The notes below the pieces were generated by a model. The model saw only the letters and a list, made by a program, of their open reading frames with translations. It was not told the DNA's origin and searched no databases. Positions 36,390-44,921 of a stretch of DNA of 64,000 bases are shown here, one piece after another. The stretch spans positions 1 through 64,000 of IMG/VR virus record IMGVR_UViG_3300042695_002264. One strand, written 5' to 3'. The DNA is from a virus. Within the stretch, counting starts at the first letter, position 1, and each line of letters opens with the position of its first letter. The translations under genes were made by a program, and so were the position numbers.

Positions 36390-36683
36390 TTAGAATTTCT
36401 CAATCTCTATAATTGGCTTGAGGCCAGAATCTTCTGAAGAATCTTTCTTCTTTTGGACATATTTTTCGTCAAAACTTTCGACTTTGACATCAGCGGTTAC
36501 ATGATTGGCAACAGCTTTGATCGTTGCGGTATCAGCTGAAATTTTTGATCCATCTAGACCGATCATTTCTGCATATCGCAGGGAAACAACCACATTCGCA
36601 GAAGGTTTCAAGATCCTGTTTAGCTCGGCAAGAGATACCTTACAGAAACTAACAGCGCCAACTTTTCTACCACGTTTTTTCAT
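36390..36683 (-). CDS. Hypothetical protein with basic N-terminus
   Basis: Ninety-seven residues; starts M-K-K-R-G-R-K-V-G-A-V-S (an R-G-R-K hook-like run), then V-S-L-A-E-L-N-R-I-L and a beta-rich stretch. The C-terminus is acidic and disordered. It is possibly a small DNA-binding protein, given the basic start. Confidence 0.6.
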   Translation of the reverse strand: MKKRGRKVGAVSFCKVSLAELNRILKPSANVVVSLRYAEMIGLDGSKISADTATIKAVANHVTADVKVESFDEKYVQKKKDSSEDSGLKPIIEIEKF

Positions 36684-36692
36684 ATATTTTTA

Positions 36693-36854
36693 TTAGATTA
36701 AAATTTCAAGGAAGCTTTTTCCCGTTTCTTCGTCATTATTGATACCAGCCCCAAATGGAAACATAGTGTCTTCATCTACGTTAATACGAACTTGGGCATC
36801 ATCGGGAAGCAAGTCGATGATATTTTTGATTTCTTTGATTGTCAGTACTTTCAT
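36693..36854 (-). CDS. Small conserved-looking phage protein
   Basis: Fifty-three residues: K-V-L-T-I-K-E-I-K-N-I-I-D-L-L-P-D-D-A-Q-type helix with an L-P-D-D-A turn, then V-R-I-N-V, a pattern repeated in many small phage proteins (helix, L-P-D-D-A, strand). The promoter (36862-36890) is near-exact. Confidence 0.65.
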   Translation of the reverse strand: MKVLTIKEIKNIIDLLPDDAQVRINVDEDTMFPFGAGINNDEETGKSFLEILI

Positions 36855-36861
36855 TTTTATT

Positions 36862-36890
36862 ATTCTGCTATATATTTATAAAATTGTCAA
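36862..36890 (-). promoter_or_regulatory. Promoter of the 36854 gene
   Basis: On the - strand: TTGACA (36890-36885), 17-bp spacer, CAGAAT (36867-36862), 7 nt to the ATG. Confidence 0.7.
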
Positions 36891-36900
36891 GAGGATTTTT

Positions 36901-37143
36901 TTATTGAAAATCAATGCCCATTTCTTGATTGAAGGAAACGATTCCAGAAAGTTCTTTTTTAAAATTTCTGTATACATATTTGGCGCACTCTTGTTCGCTT
37001 TTTCCAAGCCCCTTTTGAAACTGAATTCCGGAAAATATTGCGCCATCAAGTTCATCTATAGATATTGAGCTTGCCCAAATCGCACACCGCTCTAAATCTT
37101 TACTACTTATTTTCACGGTATTATTAATTACACTTTCAGGCAT
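36901..37143 (-). CDS. Hypothetical protein
   Basis: Eighty residues, helical, with an A-I-W-A-S-S-I-S-I-D segment. ATG 37143 is preferred (8-nt overlap with the upstream gene); an ATG at 37173 would also be in frame and overlap 38 nt. No family recognised. Confidence 0.55.
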   Translation of the reverse strand: MPESVINNTVKISSKDLERCAIWASSISIDELDGAIFSGIQFQKGLGKSEQECAKYVYRNFKKELSGIVSFNQEMGIDFQ

Positions 37144-37315
37144 TTTCGTCGTATTCTTCTTCAGAAACTTCATCTATTGAGCATTCATCAAATCCATAAG
37201 CATCTATCAAGCCTTCTTCTACAGCCTGCTCGAACACTTCTTCATCGGATAGGTCATTTTTGCTATTAATATAAAATTCTTCTCCGCTTTCCGTAATTAA
37301 TTTATAGTACTTCAT
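37136..37315 (-). CDS. Very acidic small protein
   Basis: Fifty-nine residues, strongly acidic with many Glu and Asp; a G-F-D-E-C-S-I-D-E-V-S-E-E-E-Y-D-E end. It may mimic DNA or interact with a basic protein, but no family is recognised. Confidence 0.6.
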   Translation of the reverse strand: MKYYKLITESGEEFYINSKNDLSDEEVFEQAVEEGLIDAYGFDECSIDEVSEEEYDENA

Positions 37316-37416
37316 TTATTAATTATGTCTTCAATAATTTGGTTTAAATCTCTTTTATCATTCTTTGTTATACAATAAAGTATAAAAATGCTAAAAACTA
37401 TTACACCAACTATCAT
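37312..37416 (-). CDS. 34-residue membrane peptide
   Basis: M-I-V-G-V-I-V-F-S-I-F-I-L-Y-C forms one hydrophobic helix, followed by a charged tail (T-K-N-D-K-R-D-L). Overlaps the downstream start by ATGA. Confidence 0.5.
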   Translation of the reverse strand: MIVGVIVFSIFILYCITKNDKRDLNQIIEDIINK

Positions 37417-37432
37417 TAGTAATGAAATAAAT

Positions 37433-37606
37433 TTATTCTAATTCTGAAGCATCTGTTTGGCCATCGCTATAGCCATCCATGTAATCAGCATCTTCTGATT
37501 TTGGATTATAAATATTATTTATACCATGATTATAACCATCATTATAACCATTCTGGTATGTTTTTGTCAATTCTGTTTCAAACATATTTTCGATTGTTGT
37601 GTTCAT
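37433..37606 (-). CDS. Tyr/Asn/Gly-rich small protein
   Basis: Fifty-seven residues: a Q-N-G-Y-N-D-G-Y-N-H-G-I stretch and acidic surroundings. Repeats of N-x-G-Y and D-G suggest a low-complexity or Ca-binding-like segment. ATG 37606 is preferred; a longer version would overlap the upstream gene. Confidence 0.6.
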   Translation of the reverse strand: MNTTIENMFETELTKTYQNGYNDGYNHGINNIYNPKSEDADYMDGYSDGQTDASELE

Positions 37607-37610
37607 AAAT

Positions 37611-37919
37611 TCATTCCCCTTTGTGGATTCTAATATGCCAGTCAATTCCTCCAATTTTATGGAAAAAAGACACTCCGCCAAATTGCTCTGGTATCTTTTC
37701 GTCTTTAAACTTTAATCTAACGTAGGATTTTTCTCCAATTTCGTTTTGGCAAATTTCCTCATATCCCCTTTTCCATACGCTAATTCCGTCAACAAAGTCC
37801 ATTTCGGAAAAGCATTTGTCTTGCTCTATTAATCTATCTAAATTTAACTTCTCTTCGTTAGTCAATGGTAAATCCCCAACTTCACTATTGATCAGATTAA
37901 ATGCGTTTATTGTAGTCAT
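37611..37919 (-). CDS. Hypothetical protein
   Basis: A 102-aa product with an acidic N-terminal half and a beta-rich C-terminal half (V-R-L-K-F-K, then G-G-V-S-F-F-H-K-I-G-G-I-D-W-H-I-R-I-H). It has its own promoter (37928-37956). No family recognised. Confidence 0.65.
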   Translation of the reverse strand: MTTINAFNLINSEVGDLPLTNEEKLNLDRLIEQDKCFSEMDFVDGISVWKRGYEEICQNEIGEKSYVRLKFKDEKIPEQFGGVSFFHKIGGIDWHIRIHKGE

Positions 37920-37927
37920 TTTTATAT

Positions 37928-37956
37928 ATTCTAAGTTGAATTGAAAATTTAGTCAA
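37928..37956 (-). promoter_or_regulatory. Promoter of the 37919 gene
   Basis: On the - strand: TTGACT (37956-37951), 17-bp spacer, TAGAAT (37933-37928), 8 nt to the ATG. Confidence 0.7.
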
Positions 37957-37962
37957 TATTTT

Positions 37963-38283
37963 TTAAAAATCTTTAAGGCACTTCTTTACTTCATGCTCTA
38001 TGATTTCACATAACTTTTCTTTTGATGGAATTTCGTTTAAACTATAATGGATCTTTACAGCCTTTAAAAATTCATCAGTTAATTCAATATTGAATTTTAC
38101 AGATCCATCAGATGCAATATATGGATTGCAAAAAATTTTAAAATATTCTGGAAACCTATTCGAATATTTTTCTGGCAAAATCTCTGCAAAATCGCTTTGT
38201 TTATTTTCCGAATTGTTTGGAAAATTTTCTGGATTTTCTCCAATATAAAAATCTTCCATTAAAGGGATATCTTGATGCTTCAT
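37963..38283 (-). CDS. Hypothetical protein
   Basis: A 106-aa product; N-rich acidic start, then V-K-F-N-I-E-L-T-D-E-F-L and a C-terminal helix with a basic end (V-K-K-C-L-K-D-F). Overlaps the upstream gene by 4 nt. Confidence 0.6.
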   Translation of the reverse strand: MKHQDIPLMEDFYIGENPENFPNNSENKQSDFAEILPEKYSNRFPEYFKIFCNPYIASDGSVKFNIELTDEFLKAVKIHYSLNEIPSKEKLCEIIEHEVKKCLKDF

Positions 38284-38912
38284 TTTAATGGTTTTTTTCT
38301 TTTAACAGTATCTTTTTTTAATTTGCGCTTTTTATTTGGTAGAGTTTTTTTAATTTTAAAATCTGGAACCGTATTGTAAATTTCATTTTTATTCATAGCA
38401 ACCATTTTCCAGTATTCTTTTTGTAGAAGATCAAAATTTATAATAGATGCCTGTTTAATATAAAGATCTTGTAGGCTAATAATTGATTTGGCAACAAATT
38501 TTGCAAAATCTTTAAAGTTGTATGTTTTATTATAAAAATTTTCGTTGGAATTTTCTTTTTTGTTTTCTGGGGAAGTTAGCAATCGTTTATGGTCAGACCA
38601 TTCCTCTATAAATTGCATTAGGTCTTCTCTAATGTTATTTTTATTTTTTCTCCATTTCTGGAAAATCTCGCCAGGAACAATTTTAGATCCTTCTACGGTA
38701 TACATTTGATATTGGAATAGGTATCTGTATTTTGGCTCAAAATCTGTAAATTCCTGCGCTGAACACCAATAAAAATATGGGGATATTGATTTTAAAGTAA
38801 CCAAGTCTATATCATCACCTTTCTGTGCTTTGTTAAAAACAATAGTTTCTGGCATAAAAAAGAAAATCATTTTATATTCCACAGACTCAATATCTTCAGG
38901 TATGTCATTCAT
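38280..38912 (-). CDS. Hypothetical protein with basic C-terminus
   Basis: A 210-aa product; the N-terminal two thirds are mixed, and the last 30 residues are Lys/Arg-rich (K-K-T-L-P-N-K-K-R-K-L-K-K-D). It begins 2 nt downstream of the stop of the 38915 gene. No motif recognised; nucleic-acid contact is possible. Confidence 0.6.
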   Translation of the reverse strand: MNDIPEDIESVEYKMIFFFMPETIVFNKAQKGDDIDLVTLKSISPYFYWCSAQEFTDFEPKYRYLFQYQMYTVEGSKIVPGEIFQKWRKNKNNIREDLMQFIEEWSDHKRLLTSPENKKENSNENFYNKTYNFKDFAKFVAKSIISLQDLYIKQASIINFDLLQKEYWKMVAMNKNEIYNTVPDFKIKKTLPNKKRKLKKDTVKRKKPLK

Positions 38913-38914
38913 AT

Positions 38915-39088
38915 TTAATATGGCTTTGATAGCTTCTTCTTTAAAACATTTTCTGCCACATCCATTGCAAGCTCTGCATCTTCCATTAAAATATCATTAA
39001 AATCTTTTTCGGCACACAATAGTTCCCATTCACTTTCAGAGAATTGTTTGGCCCATTTTTTTAAAGACTTCATATCTTTTTTTAGCAT
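38915..39088 (-). CDS. Small helical protein
   Basis: Fifty-seven residues if it starts at ATG 39088 (M-L-K-K-D-M-K-S-L-K-K-W), which shares a base with the stop of the MoxR-like gene; 52 residues from ATG 39073. It is helical with E-D-A-E-L-A-M-D-V-A-E. Function unknown. Confidence 0.6.
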   Translation of the reverse strand: MLKKDMKSLKKWAKQFSESEWELLCAEKDFNDILMEDAELAMDVAENVLKKKLSKPY

Positions 39089-40314
39089 TAGATCTTTTTC
39101 TTTTTAGCTCTCTTAGTTGTATTTTGAATTGGGGCAGATGAGTATGCAGATGTATCTGCTACAGAAATTGTATTTAAATTATTAAAAAATCCATTTAGAT
39201 TATTTGTATTTGTGCCCCAGCTAGGATTACTTGTAGTTAAATAATTACCATTATCAATAGTGTTGCCAAAATCATCAAGATTAATGCCGCGCATTTTTTT
39301 AAGTATATGCTGTATTTTTCGCAATAGTGAGTCGTCACATAACTTGTTATGCTCTGCCATTTCAAGCAATGGTTTGTAATGAATCGCATCTCCAAAAACA
39401 ATATCTTGAAACTTTTTATTACCAAAAAATAAAGATAATTGCCTTTCCTCATCAAGAAATGGAACAAAAAAGTTTGACCAATCTTTGTTTTGCACCAGAA
39501 GGTGGGCGCAAGATTGATAATAGTTTTCATTAACTAAAAATTCAAGAGCAGCTTTTTTATCCTTGGCTTTGAATATATCAGTGATAACTTTTTCAATTCC
39601 ACCAAAATTAATAGATGCCAAAAGCTTTGATGGGTTGCTCTCTATTGGTAAGACATCATTGATATCGCCACCAATTTGATAAACTTCTAACGCATAGTCT
39701 ATTCTACGGGGGCTAACTAGCTTTTTAATTTTTTCTGGCAAATTATTCCACCACTCAGTTGCGCCCTCTGCCCACTTTTGGCCAAATTTGTTATTAAAAT
39801 ATTCATTGTCAAGAGCATAAGGAATATTTATCTGAACTTGAAAGCGATCTTTTTGTGCTGGATCAATCGGCTCAACATCATAAATTTCGTTATCTTCGTC
39901 ATCTGGATTGTATGGATTTACTCCACCCCATACAACTTTTAAATTTGGAAATTTTTTACCATTGAGGGATTTAAATTGAATAAGCTCCATGATGGCATTG
40001 CGAACTTTTTTAACGCTACGGTTATATTCATCAATAAAGATAGCCTCAACTTCTTCATTCATATATTCTGGTCTAATAAACTCAAGAGTCGATCCAGTTT
40101 TTGTAACTTTCTCTTTTGGTACTCCAATAAAATCGACAAATGGATCGAGTGTGGAGCCTGAGAAATAAAGCCATTTTGTGGTTTTTCGATTAAAGACCTC
40201 TGTAATGATCGAGGTTTTTCCAACTCCTTTGTGTCCGGAAAGTAAGACATTTTTTCCATGATCAAAATAAAACTCTAATTTTTTAATTAAATCTTGCGAT
40301 TTAAATGCTTTCAT
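39088..40314 (-). CDS. MoxR-type AAA+ ATPase
   Basis: The 408-aa product has Walker A G-H-K-G-V-G-K-T (27-34), a Walker B-like A-I-F-I-D-E-Y-N (about 91-98), and D-R-F and R-R downstream, as in MoxR-like ATPases. The C-terminal 150 residues are a non-conserved tail rich in Asn, Thr and Ser. With the VWA/metallopeptidase-like gene just upstream in the same operon (40353), it forms a MoxR-VWA pair, typically used as chaperone or remodelling modules. Confidence 0.78.
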   Translation of the reverse strand: MKAFKSQDLIKKLEFYFDHGKNVLLSGHKGVGKTSIITEVFNRKTTKWLYFSGSTLDPFVDFIGVPKEKVTKTGSTLEFIRPEYMNEEVEAIFIDEYNRSVKKVRNAIMELIQFKSLNGKKFPNLKVVWGGVNPYNPDDEDNEIYDVEPIDPAQKDRFQVQINIPYALDNEYFNNKFGQKWAEGATEWWNNLPEKIKKLVSPRRIDYALEVYQIGGDINDVLPIESNPSKLLASINFGGIEKVITDIFKAKDKKAALEFLVNENYYQSCAHLLVQNKDWSNFFVPFLDEERQLSLFFGNKKFQDIVFGDAIHYKPLLEMAEHNKLCDDSLLRKIQHILKKMRGINLDDFGNTIDNGNYLTTSNPSWGTNTNNLNGFFNNLNTISVADTSAYSSAPIQNTTKRAKKKKI

Positions 40315-40321
40315 ATATTTT

Positions 40322-40350
40322 ATTATCTTATTATTTTATATTTTTGTCAA
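40322..40350 (-). promoter_or_regulatory. Promoter of the MoxR-like gene
   Basis: On the - strand: TTGACA (40350-40345), 17-bp spacer, GATAAT (40327-40322), 7 nt to the ATG. Confidence 0.7.
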
Positions 40351-40352
40351 AT

Positions 40353-41621
40353 TTATTCAAAGTCTTCAAGCTTAAATATTTTTGACTTGTTTGGTACGCA
40401 CTCTTTATAATCTGTAGTTAAAAGAAAAACCCAGCGATTTGGATGTTGTGGGTAAAAAATACTGGCATAGCCATCAGTAATAACAAATATATTTCTAGGA
40501 TATTGAATGCCTTCTCTTTTTATGATTTCCTGCACTTTGTTTTCAATGCATTTAAATGATGTTCCGCCGCCGCCAATCACCCTGTCACTTTGCTTATCCA
40601 ACTCATAAGCCATATCATCAAAGCTAAAAAGCCTAACCCTAATTGTTTTAGGGATAGATTTAAATGCTTTATAAAAACGCTCTTTGTAGCCCCAGCATGA
40701 TCCACTAACATCAAGAAAGCAAAAAATGCTTTGCTTTTCTTTGTCATTTTTCTGATCATCAATATCAACATCGGCTGGCAACATCAAGGAACTATCAAGA
40801 AGATTATGTCTGCGATTTTTAATAATCCAATGATTGGTTTCAAATTCTTTTTCTACAATTTTTTTTGCATATTTGCGAATAATTGTTTCCCATTTTGGCT
40901 TCTTTTTGACAAGTTTCTTTTCTATCTTGGCAATAATTCCAGCAGTTCCAGTTCCAGCCTGTTGACCTCTTTTTTCTTCTTTCTTATTTGGCTCGCCTTC
41001 GTTCATTTTTTGGCGATCTAGAATATTTTTTAATGACTCCGCCTCATGCTGGTCAAGAGATTCAACAAGGCTATTTATAAATTCATTCTCAGATTTTTTA
41101 TTTGGTAAGCTGCTATGATCATTGCATTTAATAGGCATTTTAACCGTCTTGATTCGCCCTTGCTTATTAAGTAATGAATAATAGTATTCAAATGATCGCC
41201 CATATTCTGCTTCGCCTTTTTTAAACCACTTATCCACCCAACAATAATCATCGTCTGGATCTATTTCTGATCTATTAAAACCGAAATATTTTACAAGACC
41301 CTCGTTGATTGGAATATCCAAGCAAACATTTTTGGCATCATCAAATTCACCATTTGCTCGCGCGCCATGCTGATTGATCAAATGATAGGCTTCGTGCGCG
41401 ATAACAAAACGTTTTTGATTGTCGGAGCATTTATCCCAAAAATCTTTATTTATGCTAAAATTTAAATTATTATTTTTCTTGTCAATACCAACGCAAGCAG
41501 TTGGAACTCTATCAGAAAATTCTGGCCGAACAAGCTCCCAGAATTTATAAAAAACTCCGTGATGAGAAGTTAAAAGATGTGATATTTCTTTTTTTTCTTC
41601 GTATGTTATCGGACGGTTCAC
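40353..41621 (-). CDS. VWA-like protein with metallopeptidase-like N-terminus (DUF2201-type)
   Basis: The 422-aa product combines an N-terminal zincin-like part with V-I-A-H-E-A-Y-H-L (HExxH, about residues 73-81) and a C-terminal von Willebrand factor A-like domain with F-L-D-V-S-G-S (DxSxS, about residues 295-301) and G-G-G-G-T-S-F-K. This architecture (DUF2201) pairs with MoxR ATPases in bacteria. The start codon is GTG at 41621. A basic low-complexity linker (K-K-E-E-K-R-G-Q-Q) separates the halves. Role in the phage unknown. Confidence 0.78.
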   Translation of the reverse strand: MNRPITYEEKKEISHLLTSHHGVFYKFWELVRPEFSDRVPTACVGIDKKNNNLNFSINKDFWDKCSDNQKRFVIAHEAYHLINQHGARANGEFDDAKNVCLDIPINEGLVKYFGFNRSEIDPDDDYCWVDKWFKKGEAEYGRSFEYYYSLLNKQGRIKTVKMPIKCNDHSSLPNKKSENEFINSLVESLDQHEAESLKNILDRQKMNEGEPNKKEEKRGQQAGTGTAGIIAKIEKKLVKKKPKWETIIRKYAKKIVEKEFETNHWIIKNRRHNLLDSSLMLPADVDIDDQKNDKEKQSIFCFLDVSGSCWGYKERFYKAFKSIPKTIRVRLFSFDDMAYELDKQSDRVIGGGGTSFKCIENKVQEIIKREGIQYPRNIFVITDGYASIFYPQHPNRWVFLLTTDYKECVPNKSKIFKLEDFE

Positions 41622-41622
41622 T

Positions 41623-42660
41623 CTATAGATTAAAGTATATTTTGTTAATTAATCCAAGATTTTTATCATATATAGAGGAAATAACCCCTCTAGTATTATT
41701 AACATAGCCTTTACGCTTATGCCATGCATCAGTAGCAGATAAGGATGGAAGTATTTCAACCTTGACACCGCAATATTCACGCAACATTTCTTGATGGAAA
41801 TGTCCTAATTTAATATATCTGCTTGGGCATTCTGACCATTCTTTTGGCATTTCTGCCGCCATAATAAGCGGCAAATCAGAGTTTTTTTCTTGATCACCAT
41901 GTGTATACATGATCAAATTTTTGCCATAAACATAATATTTACGATCTGTTGATCCGTTATCGACATTAACGTGCTTATCATTTTGATATTTTATATGCAA
42001 TAATTCGCCAAGCATAAATTCGCTAACCCTTCCATGGTTGCCAGGAACAACAACAACATCTACTGGAGCAAGCTGTTTTAACTTTTCTATTGTTTCAATT
42101 ACAACTCTTCTTCCCTCTTTAAAAATCTTTTTAAATCTCGAATCAGTATCTTGTTGTGTTCCAGCAGTTGTTGTTCCCTGCTCGTTATCTATTTGGAAAA
42201 AATCCTGCCCAAATGGAAAAACAATTTTTGTAATTGGAAATTTTGAAGCAGTATTTAGCGTAAAATCTATAGACTTTATTAAAGCCTCTTCTGCTAAATC
42301 CATATCATAATTTTGCCCAGATTCTTCATCCCACGCGAGTTTGCCCCAATGAAGATCAAACAAGCCAAACTCCATTAGGAGATTTTCCTCTTTGTGCTTG
42401 TGCTGAACTTTAACTGGACTTTTTGCATATTCAGCGAGTTCTTTTTTAAGCTCTTCAATATTCCATAGTAAGGGCGATTTTCTCTTAAATGTAATTTTAT
42501 AGTTATAGCCCTTTGTATTTTCCTCTACAGCGTAACGCTCTACTTCCCAAGTATCAAGATCAGCTTTGCACCCCCTAAGCGCATCCTCAAGAGATTTAGA
42601 GTTTACTTCTACTTCTTTTTCCATTCTTTCTTCGTTTGCCATAATTATATTTGTCTCCAT
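41623..42660 (-). CDS. Calcineurin-like metallophosphoesterase, copy 2
   Basis: The 345-aa product has an N-terminal helical extension (about 95 residues), then F-D-L-H-W-G-K near residue 101 (DxH), F-P-F-G-Q-D-F-F, V-V-P-G-N-H-G-R (GNH), M-Y-T-H-G-D (H), and L-G-H-F-H-Q (GHxH) motifs, in the order of the calcineurin-like fold. Phage members act as nucleases, phosphatases or debranching-like enzymes; the substrate is unknown. Overlaps the GMP reductase gene by 16 nt. Confidence 0.8.
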   Translation of the reverse strand: METNIIMANEERMEKEVEVNSKSLEDALRGCKADLDTWEVERYAVEENTKGYNYKITFKRKSPLLWNIEELKKELAEYAKSPVKVQHKHKEENLLMEFGLFDLHWGKLAWDEESGQNYDMDLAEEALIKSIDFTLNTASKFPITKIVFPFGQDFFQIDNEQGTTTAGTQQDTDSRFKKIFKEGRRVVIETIEKLKQLAPVDVVVVPGNHGRVSEFMLGELLHIKYQNDKHVNVDNGSTDRKYYVYGKNLIMYTHGDQEKNSDLPLIMAAEMPKEWSECPSRYIKLGHFHQEMLREYCGVKVEILPSLSATDAWHKRKGYVNNTRGVISSIYDKNLGLINKIYFNL

Positions 42661-43643
42661 TCTACATTTTGAAATGCTTGTAGATCACTTCCACCAGCAT
42701 AACTAATTGCTGATGATAGGTCTTGCTGAATTTCTTCAAGTTTTTGTTTGTATGTCATTCCATTCATCGACATCGAAATAGTTTTACCTTCAATATTTTT
42801 TTTGTTCCCATTTAATGAAGACGCCGAGCCAAAATACAATTTTTTAGTTGGGTCCGTTGGATCGACAAGGGCTGGAGAATCAATACATCTGGCGAACATG
42901 CTTCCACACATCACCATATCTGCCCCAGCTACCATAGCCTTTGCTATATCGCCATTAGAGGAAATTCCACCATCACCAATAATCATTGGGGCACGAACTC
43001 CACGTTCATTAATTAAATCAATTTTGGCTTGTTTTACTTCCTGAATACTGGAGAACATTGGGGAAGCAAATCCTGTTTTGTTATAAGTAATGCATGAAGC
43101 GCCACATGCAATACCAACTTTTACCGCATCTACAAGACCAGCCATGCGAATATAAGCGTCAGCAGTAGCAATATTTCCACCAATAATAAACAAATTCGGA
43201 TTATCATTCGTCCTATAAATATTCAAGAAGCGCAACATTTCTAATGCAGCTTCATGATCGCCATGGGCAACATCAACTGTTACATAATCTAATTTAAGAT
43301 TTAATTCTTTAATTTTATGAATAAATTCTATATCACGCTTTTTAATTCCAAGAGAAATTGAGATATATGGAACTGTAGTATATTTGAACTTTGCTGATTC
43401 GCTAATCCAATTTATAATTTCTTCATATTCATAAAAACGATGAAGAATATAAAAGTATTTATTTTGAGCTAGCCATTCAGCCTTCTCAAAAGAAATGCAT
43501 GAGGCCATATTTGCTGGAACTACCGGCAATTCAAATTCGTTATTTGCAACCCTAACTTTCGTATTTGCATCTTTGCGAGAATGAAGCGTTGAATAATTAG
43601 GTACAAGATGGATATCTTTGTAATTTAAACTTTTAATAGGCAT
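42645..43643 (-). CDS. guaC: GMP reductase/IMP dehydrogenase family enzyme
   Basis: The 332-aa product has V-V-P-A-N-M (41-46), V-D-V-A-H-G-D (123-129), I-I-G-G-N-I-A-T (153-160), V-K-V-G-I-A-C-G-A-S-C with the catalytic Cys at 184, D-G-G-I-S-S-N-G-D, C-G-S-M-F-A and Y-F-G-S-A-S-S. There are no CBS domains, which fits GMP reductase (GMP to IMP) better than IMP dehydrogenase. It would reshape purine pools together with ThyX encoded nearby. Start at ATG 43643. Confidence 0.85.
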   Translation of the reverse strand: MPIKSLNYKDIHLVPNYSTLHSRKDANTKVRVANNEFELPVVPANMASCISFEKAEWLAQNKYFYILHRFYEYEEIINWISESAKFKYTTVPYISISLGIKKRDIEFIHKIKELNLKLDYVTVDVAHGDHEAALEMLRFLNIYRTNDNPNLFIIGGNIATADAYIRMAGLVDAVKVGIACGASCITYNKTGFASPMFSSIQEVKQAKIDLINERGVRAPMIIGDGGISSNGDIAKAMVAGADMVMCGSMFARCIDSPALVDPTDPTKKLYFGSASSLNGNKKNIEGKTISMSMNGMTYKQKLEEIQQDLSSAISYAGGSDLQAFQNVEWRQI

Positions 43644-43657
43644 AATATGTTATTTTT

Positions 43658-44245
43658 TTAGATATATCTGACAAGTAGCCAATAAACTTTATCAAGAAGT
43701 TTTCTTAGCAATTCAATTGGCTTGATGATAATTTTCCACTTAATGAATCTATAAAATTTAGTATTAAAAAAATATTTATTATACCATAGCTTTGCTTTGC
43801 GAGCAGATTCGGCCATATTCTTTTGTAAGTTATCTAGTCTTTCAGTTGCATCGCTTATTTCGTAAGACAAAATCTCTATATTTTCAAGTTTACCATTAGT
43901 AAATTTGGCCAGATAATCTATTGAGATATCAGTTGCCTTATTACCATCTTTATTGCGAACGGTTTCGTAGCAATAAAAATTCACTACACCATGGTAATTG
44001 TATGGAACAATTTCTTCTTTGACGACTTCCATATACCCCTTCAAGAAGGCACTATCATCATCTTTCCATTCATACTCGCGCTTTCTACAAAGAAGGTCGC
44101 CATTTTCATTAAGAATATAGAGATCTAATACATTGTCAAAATCTTTGGTTTGAAATTCACTATCGCATGCATCTGGCATAATATCAATAACCTCTAATGG
44201 TAGGGGTAATGGATAATCACACCGTATTGAATCGTACATTCCCAT
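43658..44245 (-). CDS. Conserved phage protein of the MGMYDSI type
   Basis: The 195-aa product begins M-G-M-Y-D-S-I-R-C-D-Y-P-L-P, the hallmark of a phage protein group of unknown role. The middle is beta-rich with acidic patches; the C-terminus is basic and hydrophobic (K-W-K-I-I-I-K-P-I-E-L-L), possibly an amphipathic membrane contact. It has its own promoter (44255-44283). Confidence 0.75.
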   Translation of the reverse strand: MGMYDSIRCDYPLPLPLEVIDIMPDACDSEFQTKDFDNVLDLYILNENGDLLCRKREYEWKDDDSAFLKGYMEVVKEEIVPYNYHGVVNFYCYETVRNKDGNKATDISIDYLAKFTNGKLENIEILSYEISDATERLDNLQKNMAESARKAKLWYNKYFFNTKFYRFIKWKIIIKPIELLRKLLDKVYWLLVRYI

Positions 44246-44254
44246 AATGTTTGT

Positions 44255-44283
44255 ATATTATTGTTTTTGTGCGTAATTGTCAA
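44255..44283 (-). promoter_or_regulatory. Promoter of the 44245 gene
   Basis: On the - strand: TTGACA (44283-44278), 17-bp spacer, TAATAT (44260-44255), 9 nt to the ATG. Confidence 0.7.
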
Positions 44284-44918
44284 TTAATTAATTTAAACGC
44301 TTCAAGAGTATATTTGAATGGATTGCCTTCGATTTTGGACACTTGATTTAACATTTGTTTAGCAATGTTTTTAATTTCAAGCTGCGCATCTGGTTTGTTT
44401 CGCAGATTTAAAAAGTGGGCAAAACTGCGAAAGTTAAACATTACATCGGCAACTATCTGAGTATTGTATGGTCGAAAAAATCGAGCAGATTCTTTTGCCC
44501 TTTTCCTATCAATTCCATACCTTGAAGTTAAACTATCAATGCATTTATGATATAATTCAAGCCCATTCTTTGTATATTTATGAAGCTCATCAACCCACTC
44601 ATATGGCCAATCACTTGGAGTATAATACTCGTCTTCTTTTAATTCTTTATATCGCGCGCTTTCAGCGTTAATTGAAACGCCAATTCGGTGCTTTAATAGG
44701 TGGATATGACTAGCAATATCTGTTTTAACAAGAAAATGAATGGATGATTTTTCAAATGGAGTATGATGCCCATTAGAGGCAAGCATTTCCAATAAGGCTG
44801 GAATTCTTTTCTTTTTATCTTCAGTAATTTCTCTACTTGTAGATGTCCATGCTGAACATGCATGGGTTTCATCTGAGCCATAATAACCAATTAACTCAAC
44901 GGTATTAGTATTTTTCAT
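44280..44918 (-). CDS. thyX: Flavin-dependent thymidylate synthase ThyX
   Basis: The 212-aa product carries the ThyX motif: K-H-R-I-G-V-S-I-N-A-E-S-A-R-Y (about 76-90), in the place of RHRxxSxNxxSxRY with Lys for the first Arg. T-P-F-E-K-S precedes it and R-S-F-A-H-F-L follows. It would make dTMP from dUMP using FAD and methylene-THF. Length is in the normal range. Confidence 0.9.
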   Translation of the reverse strand: MKNTNTVELIGYYGSDETHACSAWTSTSREITEDKKKRIPALLEMLASNGHHTPFEKSSIHFLVKTDIASHIHLLKHRIGVSINAESARYKELKEDEYYTPSDWPYEWVDELHKYTKNGLELYHKCIDSLTSRYGIDRKRAKESARFFRPYNTQIVADVMFNFRSFAHFLNLRNKPDAQLEIKNIAKQMLNQVSKIEGNPFKYTLEAFKLIN

Positions 44919-44921
44919 ATT

